64,000 nucleotides of DNA from NCBI GenBank assembly GCA_964613215.1, contig CAZTHK010000009.1, positions 80,527 to 144,526 of the forward strand. The letters run 5' to 3'. The notes below the pieces were generated by a model. That model had not been told where the DNA came from. It did not search any database and saw only the letters and a list, made by a program, of their open reading frames with translations. This DNA is from CAZTHK01 sp964613215. Its GTDB lineage: Bacteria > Krumholzibacteriota > Krumholzibacteriia > Krumholzibacteriales > CAZTHK01. The position numbers were made by a program, and so were the translations under genes. Position 1 is the stretch's first letter; each line of letters begins with the position of its first letter. Positions 36,204-44,360 of this stretch are shown in pieces.

Positions 36204-36842
36204 ATGGCACGTTACCAGGTAGCTCCCACTAAGACCAATCTGATGAAGATAAGGAGAGAGCTCGGCTTTGCCCAGGAAGGATGGGAGCTGCTTGATCAGA
36301 AGCGCAAGATTCTGATCGTGGAACTGATGGGTCTGATGGACCGGGCGGTGGAGGCACAGCAGCAGGTAGAGTCGTTGCTGGAGGATGCATTCTCAGCTTT
36401 GGATCAGTCCATTCTGCGGGTGGGACAACGGAGAGTATCCATGATCTCCGCAGGGATCAATATTAAATCAGATATTTCATTTTCGGAGAGAAGGGTGATG
36501 GGTGTTTCCCTTCCCCGGGTGAAGGTAGATTTCGAGGACAGATCACCCTACTTCGCGGAGTCGGAGAGCAGCATATGGATCGATGAAACCATAAAACATT
36601 TCCGGGAGGTGCTGGAATCGCTGGGTGGCCTGGCCGAAGCCAGAATATCGCTGATGAGATTGTCCCGCGAGGTAGCCAAGACTATAAGACGGGTGAATGC
36701 CCTGGAAAAAATATTCATTCCCGATTACAGGGAAACTTTGAAATTCATTGAAATGTCCATTGAGGAGGCGGAAAGGGAGACATTCTTTGTTCTAAAACTT
36801 ATCAAGGATCGCCTCTCCAGGCGAAAAGGGGAAACCAGATGA
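36204..36842 (+). CDS. ntpD: V-type ATPase central-stalk subunit D
   Basis: Subunit D is the rotor axle, a long antiparallel coiled coil. The 212 residues begin with the signature VAPTKTNLMKIRRELGFAQEGWELLDQKRKILIVELMGLM and end with the return helix (RRVNALEKIFIPDYRETLKFIEMSIEEAERETFFVLKLIK). It completes the ATPase set. The stop overlaps the universal stress gene by four bases (ATGA), tying that gene to the ATPase message. Confidence 0.95.
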   Translation: MARYQVAPTKTNLMKIRRELGFAQEGWELLDQKRKILIVELMGLMDRAVEAQQQVESLLEDAFSALDQSILRVGQRRVSMISAGINIKSDISFSERRVMGVSLPRVKVDFEDRSPYFAESESSIWIDETIKHFREVLESLGGLAEARISLMRLSREVAKTIRRVNALEKIFIPDYRETLKFIEMSIEEAERETFFVLKLIKDRLSRRKGETR

Positions 36843-37330
36843 GTGAGGTAAAGCCGTTTCAGAAAATACTATTATACATAGACGGCAGCGATTCATCCAT
36901 TACCGCTGCCCAGTTCGCCATCTCCATGGCCAAACAGTATGATTGCAGGCTGAAGGTGATATATGTGGTTAATGAAAATCTTCTCAACGAGCTGTTGAAG
37001 GCAAAGGTTTTCATCCAGATGGAAAAGACGGATTATGAACGTGACCTGGAGGAGGATGGGAAGCGTTATCTGGATTATGTCAAGAAGCTGGCGGGGAACA
37101 AGGGATTGGATATAGAAATGGTTCTGAGAAAGGGAGTGGTACATGAAGAGGTGGCCCGTGAGGTGGAGGAGGATGACAGCGATCTGCTGATCCAGGGAGA
37201 ACTGGGGGAGGTTTTGAGCCTGAGGGATTCATTCTATGAGGAGGGGGAGAGAATCTTGAGGAAGGTCAAGTGTCCGGTTATGGTAGTAAGGGGAAGAGAA
37301 AAAATAGAGAAGGTCTACCAGGGTTTATAG
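36839..37330 (+). CDS. Universal stress protein (UspA family)
   Basis: The 163-residue protein has the Usp fold: ILLYIDGSDSSITAAQFAISMAKQYDCRLKVIYVV at the start, LDIEMVLRKGVVHEEVAREVEEDDSDLLIQGELG in the middle and KVKCPVMVVRG at the end. The nucleotide-binding GxxG-9x-G(S/T) motif is not clearly kept, since the loop reads GELGEVLSLRDSFYEEG. It therefore may be a non-ATP-binding form. It overlaps the ATPase subunit D gene and is probably co-translated, suggesting a link to energy state. Confidence 0.85.
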   Translation: MSEVKPFQKILLYIDGSDSSITAAQFAISMAKQYDCRLKVIYVVNENLLNELLKAKVFIQMEKTDYERDLEEDGKRYLDYVKKLAGNKGLDIEMVLRKGVVHEEVAREVEEDDSDLLIQGELGEVLSLRDSFYEEGERILRKVKCPVMVVRGREKIEKVYQGL

Positions 37331-37359
37331 GCCGGGAAGGAATTTTTCTGAACATATAC

Positions 37360-37388
37360 TTGCGACAGGCCATCATGTTGATTATTTT
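37360..37388 (+). promoter_or_regulatory. Weak candidate promoter before the PTS IIA gene
   Basis: TTGCGA (37360-37365) and TATTTT (37383-37388) are spaced by 17 bases; each matches four of six consensus bases. It would allow the IIA gene to be expressed apart from the ATPase operon. Confidence 0.3.
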
Positions 37389-37435
37389 CTGATGTATCAA
37401 AAACAGGCAGAAAGGCATCATAGAGGGAGAGACCG

Positions 37436-37894
37436 ATGAGACTGGTTGATTATATCCGCGAGGATCATGTTAAAATAGGGCTGGAGGCTGAGGACAAAGA
37501 GGAGGTTATCGAAGAGTTGTCCGAGCTTCTGGCAGATACGGGTGGGTATGATGCTGACCGGATATTTCAGGAGGTTATGAAGAGGGAGCGGGAGGGAAGC
37601 ACCGGCCTGGAATTGGGAGTGGCTATACCTCATGCCAAGTGCAACGCGGTGGAAAAGCTCAGCATAGTGGTGGGAATTTCATCCCAGGGGATAGATTTTG
37701 ACTCCCAGGACGGAAAACCTTCTCATCTGTTCTTCCTTATGGTAGCACCCAAGGGTGAATCGGGTCCACATGTTCAGGCCATCGCCAAAATAGTCAAGAT
37801 GATCAAGATCAAGGAATTCAGGAAGAAGTTGCTCAAGGCAAAATCCCCCTCAGATGTAATACAGACCCTCGGCGCCGTGGAAAATGGCGAATAA
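37436..37894 (+). CDS. Stand-alone PTS EIIA domain protein (fructose/nitrogen type)
   Basis: The 152-residue protein is a single EIIA type-2 domain with phospho-accepting His66 in ELGVAIPHAKCNAVEKLSIVVGIS. It contains FFLMVAPKGESGPHVQAIAKIVKMIK, as in fructose IIA and the regulatory PtsN proteins. No transport IIB/IIC domains or HPr/EI genes are in the window, so a regulatory role is more likely than sugar uptake. AGAGGGAGAG precedes the ATG. It follows the universal stress gene in the same direction. Confidence 0.88.
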   Translation: MRLVDYIREDHVKIGLEAEDKEEVIEELSELLADTGGYDADRIFQEVMKREREGSTGLELGVAIPHAKCNAVEKLSIVVGISSQGIDFDSQDGKPSHLFFLMVAPKGESGPHVQAIAKIVKMIKIKEFRKKLLKAKSPSDVIQTLGAVENGE

Positions 37895-37995
37895 GTAAGA
37901 ATTCCTGCCTTACCTTATTCAATAATATAAACCAGTCAAAAAACTTCGTAACATTCAAAAGGTGCGGCATTTGATATTTGAGTTTGAATAGTTGA

Positions 37996-38056
37996 TGTCC
38001 GCTCCTGAAGTCGCTTTACAATAAAGCGACCGGGAGAAAGAAGAAAGGAGCGGACA
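37996..38056 (+). repeat. Nested double inverted repeat that can mask a ribosome site
   Basis: The outer arms TGTCCGCTCCT (37996-38006) and AGGAGCGGACA (38046-38056) pair perfectly over 11 bases. Inside, GTCGCTTTA (38010-38018) and TAAAGCGAC (38022-38030) pair over 9 bases around CAA. The right outer arm contains the GGAG of the ribosome site in front of ATG 38059. The fold could be an RNA switch or the end of a mobile element remnant. Confidence 0.6.
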
Positions 38057-38058
38057 AC

Positions 38059-38103
38059 ATGAGTAGTAAAAGGGAAAGACTTTCGGTTATTGAACTTTTC
38101 TGA
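38059..38103 (+). CDS. Possible 14-residue leader peptide
   Basis: ATG 38059 is preceded by AAAGGAG with 8-base spacing and opens a 14-codon frame, MSSKRERLSVIELF, then TGA. It lies 75 bases before the next gene and directly after the double hairpin. It may be a leader peptide, or the first codons of a lost transposase or other gene. It is too short for a family assignment. Confidence 0.3.
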   Translation: MSSKRERLSVIELF

Positions 38104-38177
38104 TAAATTGGTTATATGGAATAGTCGAAGTTTATTCATCTGATCTCCAGCCGGATTTAAGGAGATTAACTCTAATC

Positions 38178-38918
38178 ATGATATCTTCATCAGGAAAATT
38201 GATCGGTTTTTATGGGTTCCCCCGCAGGGAGCTGATCCGGCGGGCCGGGGATGAGTGGGGGAGCGATGCGGAATTCGTGGACCTGGATATTGATATGGGT
38301 GCCCCTGATGCCGGTATTCTGCCCGCTACAACCTGTAGAATAATTGCCAATATAGTCAATAATGCAGTTTTCCTGGCTCACCGGCTGGTGACTGTTATAG
38401 GTGCAGTGGGTGAAGGCAAATGTGACCGGGGAAGGCACATTGCCTATCTCCTGAGAGAGAGAGGGATAGAGGTGGTAGAATCGAGGTTTAGCCGGGAGGA
38501 GTATGAAAACAGAAAGCTGGTCTATTGCTGTGCCGATATGAATCTGAGAGAAAAGGTGGAGAAGATCATGGACACAGTGGTAGAGCCGGAGATAAAGGAA
38601 TTCCCTCCTTACTGCAGTCCTACTCACGGATTCTGGGGAGTTCCCCCCAATGACATGCACCTTCTGGAGCTGTTTCCGTCCACTACCCATATCTATGGAT
38701 GGACCCGGTGTGTGGAGGCGGGCAGGCCCTCTGATACTGCTCTGGAGTGCTATGTGGAGCCGGGAGTACCCACCGTTTTCTTCAATCAGGCCTTCTGCGC
38801 CAAGCAGGATCTGGCCCATTACCTGGCCGGGAAGTATGGTGGTATGGCAATAGATTGTCATGACAGGGTAAATGATTCTATTATGGCAAAAATAGAAGCG
38901 TTTATAAGATTGTCGTGA
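38178..38918 (+). CDS. Cysteine-rich protein of unknown function, partner of the activase homologue
   Basis: I do not recognise a family with confidence. The 246 residues contain nine Cys, several in motif-like settings: ATTCRI, GKCDRG, VYCCADM, FPPYCSPTHGFWG, YGWTRCVEAG, NQAFCAKQDLAHYLAGKYGG and AIDCHD. There is no signal peptide or membrane segment. Because the next gene, 15 bases away, encodes a BadF/HgdC-type activase homologue, I infer that this may be its electron acceptor, analogous to 2-hydroxyacyl-CoA dehydratase components. It is smaller than those proteins. AAGGAG lies 13 bases before the ATG. Confidence 0.65.
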   Translation: MISSSGKLIGFYGFPRRELIRRAGDEWGSDAEFVDLDIDMGAPDAGILPATTCRIIANIVNNAVFLAHRLVTVIGAVGEGKCDRGRHIAYLLRERGIEVVESRFSREEYENRKLVYCCADMNLREKVEKIMDTVVEPEIKEFPPYCSPTHGFWGVPPNDMHLLELFPSTTHIYGWTRCVEAGRPSDTALECYVEPGVPTVFFNQAFCAKQDLAHYLAGKYGGMAIDCHDRVNDSIMAKIEAFIRLS

Positions 38919-38933
38919 GGAGTGGTTTGGCTG

Positions 38934-39617
38934 ATGATAAAAGGAGAGGTAAATCTGAAGATTGCAGACTGCGGATCAACCTGGTCCAAGATACTTGATC
39001 TGGAGAGGGAGGAATTGGAAATAGTTGCTACCGCCGACTTGCCTCCCAGAGATCAAAATATGTTCCATGTAGCCACCGGTCACAGTGCCAGGGGAAGGTG
39101 CCGGGTTTTCAGGAATGAACTGATAGCCCTGGCTGAGGGGGGACTGGCCAGAATAGACCAGCCGGATTTTTCGCTGGTGGATATCGGGAGCCGTGATATC
39201 AAGTACGTACGGTTCAAGGACAGGAAGGTGGACAAGCTCGACTGGAATCTTTCCTGCGGTTCAACCACAGGCGCCACCATCGAACTGATGGGCAAGTATT
39301 ATGGACTGGATTTTGATAGTATGGAACCTTCTCCTGATTGGGTCAATGTAGCCTGTGGTGTTTTCGGAATGGAGAGGGTTCTGGAGAGTGTTTCCATGGG
39401 TACCCCTCCGGGTGAGAGTGTGGCCATGTTTATACATGGTCTTATCCGTAATGTTTATAATTTTGCAGGGAGGCCTTCTCATATATATCTTTCCGGCGGT
39501 TTCTGTGAGAATGGCTGTTTCACCGGAACCATGGAGAGGTATTGCCGTGTAACGCTGATGGGCAGGACGGTTCCTCTGGAGGGGATCAGGCAATATATCC
39601 GGGAGGAGATGAAGTGA
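38934..39617 (+). CDS. BadF/BadG/HgdC-type ATPase (Fe-S activase) homologue
   Basis: The family uses an ASKHA-fold ATPase and a dimer-bridging 4Fe-4S cluster to drive electron transfer into radical dehydratases or reductases. Seen here: phosphate-1 loop IADCGSTWSKI (normally DIGSTTTK), VATGHSARGR, phosphate-2 loop LVDIGSRDIKYV, and GGFCENGCF as the adenosine loop. The two cluster cysteines appear kept: Cys108 in LSCGSTTGA and Cys141 in ACGVFGMERVLES. The product is 227 residues, slightly short for the family. I chose ATG 38934; a GTG at 38922 is possible, and AAGGAGAGG inside the frame at 38940 is unexplained. It forms a pair with the cysteine-rich gene upstream. Confidence 0.8.
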   Translation: MIKGEVNLKIADCGSTWSKILDLEREELEIVATADLPPRDQNMFHVATGHSARGRCRVFRNELIALAEGGLARIDQPDFSLVDIGSRDIKYVRFKDRKVDKLDWNLSCGSTTGATIELMGKYYGLDFDSMEPSPDWVNVACGVFGMERVLESVSMGTPPGESVAMFIHGLIRNVYNFAGRPSHIYLSGGFCENGCFTGTMERYCRVTLMGRTVPLEGIRQYIREEMK

Positions 39618-39671
39618 TCTGCTCCAGGGAGTGAATAGGCCGGACAGATTATTCGTGAGAAAGCAGGGAAA

Positions 39672-41558
39672 ATGATGATCAAATTTAAATTGGGCAGTAC
39701 CGCACCCGGGCGGGAATCCGTCAGACCGGCGGGCCGGCGGAAAGGGAACAAGGCCAGGTTATCCGCCATTCTGATAGCTGGCTTTCTTGTATTGGTTTCT
39801 GTTTACATGTTTTCGTGCATCAGATTATCTTCCCGTCCCGGACTGGTCCGGGTGAGTGACCGTATAGCCGGGGCAGACAGTCTGGAATTGAAGGTGGAGA
39901 TGCTTCTCTGGCTGGATGAGATAGAGGATATATTCAACAGTCCCCTTCCCCGGCATGGAATTCTGCCGGTCAAAGTAACCTTTATGAATAGAAGTATCAG
40001 GAATGTGGTTTTATATCCGGGGGGGATGCAGCAAACAGGGTGGCAGGGAAGCAGCTTTTTAATTACCGTAAATGGTGATACCTGTCGTCCGGTTCATCCG
40101 GCTGAGGTTTATATGAGGATAAAGGGACTGGATGAACCGGTGGAGTACCGGGATTTCAGCCTTCTGGGATCCATGTTCAAATCCTTTGTGGCTCCTATGA
40201 TGATTGGCTATTACGGCTACAGGGAATTCTCGGAGGGAAGATACTATGGACCCCTTATGGAGGAATCCTTCTACCCCGCTCTCTCCGGCGGAATGTTTGA
40301 ACCTGTTACCGTCAGCGCTGGGGGGGAGAGAGCCGGATTTCTTTATCTTTCCATTCCTTCGCAGGTCAGGAGCATATTGAACAAACGGGTATACCCTGAG
40401 GAAGATAAGAGGAAAAAGCCTCCGCCCGATTCGATGGAGGCAGGCAAGCCAGATGGAAGAGGAATAGACATTGATGCAATCCCCGGCTTTACCTTTAAGC
40501 TCTACGGATGTTATGAACAGCCCATTTACCACAGTCTCCCCTGGAAGGAGGTTGAGCTGGTTTGCAGGGGAACGGATGAAAGGCGGGAGCTCATGGCAGT
40601 CTCGGGGCGGGATGGACATAACCGGTCCCGGAGGGAAATACCCTGTGGTTTTTTTGTATTGAAACATGCTGGTGGCAGTGGGGATGGGGCAGGGCTTTAC
40701 TACGGGGAAGGAATTGATTCGGCGGTGAGAGGGGAGGGAGATCTGTACCCGGTGACCCCGGTCAGGTCGGGCAGTGCATGCCTCGCTGGTGCAGTATACG
40801 CCGGAGAGAATGCTGTATGTGCAGTTAATTTCAGGTCGGGATGTCACCTGTGGATATTGAATATCCGGGGAGGCAGGGTGGCAGGTAAGCATAAACAGGA
40901 ATTAAGAAGGAAGACTGAAAGGCTTCTGGTCATAGGCCAGGTGATCCTTGCGGTAGCAGAGAATGATTTCTGTCACCTGGTTCCGGTGAGCGAAGAAGGA
41001 AAGGTCTCCAGCTTCAAGCTTGGTTACCATGTGGATGATGTGGCACTGATGGGAGAGTCCCTGTTTATATTCGGGGAGGAGGGTGGAGTGAAGATAGCGG
41101 ATCCCGCCGGAGCCGCCGAGAGAACTGATTTCGATCTGTCTGCGGCCCCTCGCAGGGTGGCCGGAAATTGCAGCGGATTTATAGTGCTGATAACCGGAGC
41201 TTCCCGTGGAATTTCAGAGAAACTGACCCTGTTTAATCCCCATTCACTGAAAGAGATAACTCATTTTCCACTGCCCGGCAAAGCTGTGTTCTCAGGATGC
41301 AGGGGCAGTTCGGTGTACCTTCAGCTGGCCGGCAGGTCACTGGTCCGGCTGGATGTTAACAGTGAGGGGATGGTATCCCCGGTCGATTCCGGTGTTCTTC
41401 CTTTCACCATCTCGGACCTGGGTATAGGCAGAGATGATTTCATTGCTTTTGGACCGGAGGGACAGTTTGTACAGGGCGATTTTGCCGGCTTCCATTCCTG
41501 TCTTACGGAAGAACCGGACTTCAGTCTGAAGGTGGTGGTCCCGCCCGCTACTCCCTGA
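39672..41558 (+). CDS. Unknown membrane-anchored protein, probably beta-rich
   Basis: I cannot assign a family. The 628 residues start with a basic tail, then one membrane segment (LSAILIAGFLVLVSVYMFSCI) whose end resembles a lipoprotein site but lies unusually far from the start. The next 200 residues are a beta-rich domain (ILPVKVTFMNRSIRNVVLYPGG, FSLLGSMFKSFVAPMMIGYYGY). From about residue 370 short strand repeats of propeller type appear (CHLWILNIRGGRV, VILAVAENDFCHLVPV, LFIFGEEGGVKIADP). It follows the activase gene by 54 bases in the same direction, so it may be co-transcribed. It is probably periplasmic. Confidence 0.7.
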   Translation: MMIKFKLGSTAPGRESVRPAGRRKGNKARLSAILIAGFLVLVSVYMFSCIRLSSRPGLVRVSDRIAGADSLELKVEMLLWLDEIEDIFNSPLPRHGILPVKVTFMNRSIRNVVLYPGGMQQTGWQGSSFLITVNGDTCRPVHPAEVYMRIKGLDEPVEYRDFSLLGSMFKSFVAPMMIGYYGYREFSEGRYYGPLMEESFYPALSGGMFEPVTVSAGGERAGFLYLSIPSQVRSILNKRVYPEEDKRKKPPPDSMEAGKPDGRGIDIDAIPGFTFKLYGCYEQPIYHSLPWKEVELVCRGTDERRELMAVSGRDGHNRSRREIPCGFFVLKHAGGSGDGAGLYYGEGIDSAVRGEGDLYPVTPVRSGSACLAGAVYAGENAVCAVNFRSGCHLWILNIRGGRVAGKHKQELRRKTERLLVIGQVILAVAENDFCHLVPVSEEGKVSSFKLGYHVDDVALMGESLFIFGEEGGVKIADPAGAAERTDFDLSAAPRRVAGNCSGFIVLITGASRGISEKLTLFNPHSLKEITHFPLPGKAVFSGCRGSSVYLQLAGRSLVRLDVNSEGMVSPVDSGVLPFTISDLGIGRDDFIAFGPEGQFVQGDFAGFHSCLTEEPDFSLKVVVPPATP

Positions 41559-41704
41559 TGCCCGAGGATATAGTCCAGTTACAAACGTATCTTTACAGTA
41601 TTTCAACGATTTAGTATGTTTGGGTTAATAGCAGGGTGCTAAGGGGACAGATCTGGCCGCTGGCGGGATCGGATCCGGGCTATTCTGTTTACTAGAGAGG
41701 TGAG

Positions 41705-42301
41705 ATGCTTTTGGGCAAAAGAAGAGTCAATGTGGAGGAGATAATAGCAACTTTCTCTTCTCATATTTCGGATAATTATACTTCCAGCGATAAGTTCAGG
41801 GAGAATTTGGATTATCTGCTGGAAGAAAAGAGAAAGAAGCTTGACCGGGATGCTTACATAGATTCCCTGGAGAGGAATATACTATTTCTGGATGAACTGG
41901 TTTCGGGAGTGGAGCACTTTCTCAACCGGTTGTTGAGCGGAGAGGTTAAGATGAAGAGGGAGAATCTGGAGGGTGCCCTGAAGGATCTGGAGGAAGAGGG
42001 AAGAAGTAAGGTAAAGAGCCGGAATCAGATATTCGGAGAGGGTGATAGGAGGGAATTCAGGGGACTCAGAGAGTTAAAGGAGAAGGGTGGAGAGGAGTAT
42101 CTGGAGAAGCTGGAATTTCACTATCGTTTCTGGATGGCCTTGAGGATATTCTTCTTCGAATTTCTCAATGTGGTGGTGGCTGTGGGGGAAGAATATGAGC
42201 TTCCCGATATAGCCTCCGGGCAATTCAGACAGATTCTGAATCATCTGGAAGTCACTGCCGGTTACTATATAGGAAATGTGGAGGTGGAAGAGGGGCGGTA
42301 A
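41705..42301 (+). CDS. Helical protein of unknown function
   Basis: The 198-residue product is predicted to be nearly all helical and charged (REFRGLRELKEKGGEEYLEKLEFHYRFW), with one hydrophobic helix near the C-terminus (WMALRIFFFEFLNVVVAVGEEY). No Cys and no known motif are seen. GAGAGGTGAG precedes the ATG. It lies 146 bases after the unknown membrane protein and before bioY. Codon use looks like that of its neighbours, so I take it as a real gene, but I can give no function. Confidence 0.65.
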   Translation: MLLGKRRVNVEEIIATFSSHISDNYTSSDKFRENLDYLLEEKRKKLDRDAYIDSLERNILFLDELVSGVEHFLNRLLSGEVKMKRENLEGALKDLEEEGRSKVKSRNQIFGEGDRREFRGLRELKEKGGEEYLEKLEFHYRFWMALRIFFFEFLNVVVAVGEEYELPDIASGQFRQILNHLEVTAGYYIGNVEVEEGR

Positions 42302-42352
42302 CCCCTGGCCGGATTATTTCACATTCCCCCGTAATTCCGGCTGAAAATATAA

Positions 42353-42381
42353 TTGATAAGTAACTGATTTATCTGTTAAAT
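42353..42381 (+). promoter_or_regulatory. bioY: Candidate promoter for bioY
   Basis: TTGATA (5 of 6 to consensus), a 17-base spacer and TTAAAT (4 of 6) lie 110 bases before the bioY start. A second -10-like TATACT overlaps the right end. I see no clear BirA or BioR operator. Confidence 0.35.
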
Positions 42382-42491
42382 ATACTGGGAAGATAATATT
42401 TGTTTATACTGATTCTGAGAGTGTGTTAGGGAGTGGTTGATTGGGGATCAGGGCCGGAGTTCTGGTAGAGATTGGATGAGAGGAGAATCAA

Positions 42492-43043
42492 TTGTACAGC
42501 AGAGAAAATGTAATTACCGTTCCATCAACATGGGGAGCAACAGGGAGAGTAATTAATATAGCGCTGTTCGCGGTGTTTACCGCCCTGGCTGCTCAGATTG
42601 CAGTCAGATTACCATTCACCCCGGTACCGGTTACGGTTCAGACCGTATTTGTCATAATGGCTGGCATGTTGCTGGGCCCAAGGGATGGATTTTATGCCAT
42701 GTGCTGGTATCTGATCCTGGGGGTATGCGGTGCCCCGGTATTTGCCGGTTTTGCCTTCGGTCCGGCTGTGCTGATGGGGCCCACCGGGGGCTACCTGCTG
42801 GCCTTTCCCGCGGCTGCTTTGCTCTCCGGTTATCTATTCTCTATGCCGGGGGAGGTAAGATGGTCCGCCTTCTTTGGCGCGGCGGCTGGATCTACTGTTA
42901 TTCTTGCCGGGGGCGCCCTGTACCTGGGAATGGTTCTGCAGCTCTCTCTTCCTGAAGCCATAATGCTGGCTGTGGCTCCATTTGCCGGTGTAGAATTGAT
43001 AAAGGCCTTCCTGGCAGCCGCCGTGATTATGAAGTGGAAATAG
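42492..43043 (+). CDS. bioY: Biotin transporter S component BioY
   Basis: BioY is the membrane protein that binds biotin for uptake, alone or with an ECF module. The TTG start has AGGAGAA upstream. The 183 residues contain the family's RLPFTPVPVTVQTVFVIMAGMLLGPRDGFYAMCWYLILGVCGAPVFAGFAFGPAVLMGPTGGYLLAFP core, with the conserved PFTPVPVT and GPTGGYL biotin-pocket motifs. There are about six membrane helices. No energy-coupling genes are nearby, so it works alone or with a distant ECF module. Confidence 0.95.
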   Translation: MYSRENVITVPSTWGATGRVINIALFAVFTALAAQIAVRLPFTPVPVTVQTVFVIMAGMLLGPRDGFYAMCWYLILGVCGAPVFAGFAFGPAVLMGPTGGYLLAFPAAALLSGYLFSMPGEVRWSAFFGAAAGSTVILAGGALYLGMVLQLSLPEAIMLAVAPFAGVELIKAFLAAAVIMKWK

Positions 43044-43121
43044 GGTATAGCCGGCAGGGTTGCTCTTTCGCTTATAACCGGATAAGGGAAAAGCCGAAAA
43101 AGGGTAAAACTAACAGAAACA

Positions 43122-44354
43122 CTATTTATCTCCGGGATTCCCCATTATATCTTCCAGGATATCCAGTTCCATCTGGATACGCCGGTTCCACGATACGAAG
43201 TGTTTCCTCCCGAATTCCTCCGCACCCCGGGAGAGTTTCTCTCTCAGCCGGTGGTCGGTGGCCAGAGTGTTAATCCCGGCGGCCAGAGCTTCTACATGAT
43301 GATGCTCTACCAGCAGGCCGGTGTATCCGTCTTTTACCACTTCTGAAGTGCCGGAAACATCGAAAGCTACTACCGGCACTCCGCACAGTATGGCTTCGCA
43401 GGGGGGCAGGGACATATTGGTCAGTTCATTGGTGCCTACGAATATGTCGCATGCCTTGAGAAGGTGGGCTACCCGGTGGTGCGGGATTGTACCGGTGAAC
43501 ACAATTTTTTCCTTCAGGTTAAGTCGCCCGGCCAGCTGCTCCAGTTTTTCCCTCTCCGGCCCATCTCCGCCGATCACGAAAGTTACATTTTCGCAGCCCT
43601 TTTTACACATCCTGGCAGCGGCCTGAAGGAACAGGTCTATCCGTTTCGATTTGACCAGCCGGGATAGGGTAATCACCAGAATATCACCGGGGGGCAGTTT
43701 CATCTCCCGGCGGATTTCCGCCCGGTCCACCTCCAGGTCAGCCCATTCCGTGTTCATTCCGTTGGGAAGCATGGATATCTTCTTCTCCGGTATCCCGGCT
43801 CGCCGGAGCGCCTCCTCTCCCCTGGTACCATCATTCATCACTATATAATGGTCCACCGGCCACTTCAGGACCATCAGCTGTTCCAGGCTCTTCCACCAGT
43901 AGGTTAGAGGCGGAAGGTCGAACCGGCCCAGGTACATTACTCCGAAAAGTTTTGCCACCGTAGGGATGCCGGTAGAATGCCCAAGCCGGTTAAGGGGGGG
44001 AAGGGCATGATGGGAAAACCCCATTACCAGATCAGGTTCTATCTCTGAGGCCAGCCGCAGAAGATGGTCTTTTGCTGAATAGTAAAAGAAGGCAGGAAGA
44101 AGAAAACGTCTGATCGCTCCGGGAATAAACCGCAGCTGGTGGAATATGTCGGGATAGGTATGACAGGTTATCCGGCGGTCCTGTTTTAACTCGCTGTCAC
44201 CCCGGGGGCGGGGTATCAGGAAGTGAAGTTCCATCCCCCTGCCGGTAAGGGATTGGATGAATTGTTCCACCTCGGCGACTCCACCCCCCTGGCCCATCGA
44301 CCACATCCTGTTCCAGATAGATAGTATCAGTATTTTCCTGTTGCTGCTGTTCAA
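43122..44354 (-). CDS. Glycosyltransferase family 4
   Basis: This retaining GT-B enzyme probably transfers sugar from a nucleotide donor during surface polysaccharide or glycolipid synthesis. Of 410 residues, the N-terminal half has SMGQGGGVAEVEQFIQSL (acceptor domain glycine loop). The C-terminal half has VITLSRLVKSKRIDLFLQAAARM, FVIGGDGPEREKLEQL and ACDIFVGTNELTNMSLPPCEAILCGVPVVAFDVSGTSEVV, the donor-binding region with its second Glu. It is the last gene of a minus-strand group and starts six bases after the hydrolase gene. The sugar cannot be told. Confidence 0.9.
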   Translation of the reverse strand: MNSSNRKILILSIWNRMWSMGQGGGVAEVEQFIQSLTGRGMELHFLIPRPRGDSELKQDRRITCHTYPDIFHQLRFIPGAIRRFLLPAFFYYSAKDHLLRLASEIEPDLVMGFSHHALPPLNRLGHSTGIPTVAKLFGVMYLGRFDLPPLTYWWKSLEQLMVLKWPVDHYIVMNDGTRGEEALRRAGIPEKKISMLPNGMNTEWADLEVDRAEIRREMKLPPGDILVITLSRLVKSKRIDLFLQAAARMCKKGCENVTFVIGGDGPEREKLEQLAGRLNLKEKIVFTGTIPHHRVAHLLKACDIFVGTNELTNMSLPPCEAILCGVPVVAFDVSGTSEVVKDGYTGLLVEHHHVEALAAGINTLATDHRLREKLSRGAEEFGRKHFVSWNRRIQMELDILEDIMGNPGDK

Positions 44355-44360
44355 ATTCGA

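Noticed and set aside
37996..38061. Terminal inverted repeats of an insertion sequence
   Set aside because: The arms enclose only 39 bases and no transposase gene or target duplication is visible; a remnant cannot be excluded but is not supported.
37936..38139. A 67-codon minus-strand frame across the double hairpin
   Set aside because: It exists because the inverted repeats read open on both strands; no ribosome site or family features.
38922..38960. CTG 38955 as start of the activase gene, since AAGGAGAGG lies just before it
   Set aside because: CTG initiation is rare and ATG/GTG codons are available upstream in frame; the purine run also encodes KGEV.
42302..42491. A biotin operator or riboswitch before bioY
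   Set aside because: Only short AT-rich inverted pieces (AAATAT/ATATTT) are present; they do not fit the BirA or BioR site layout.
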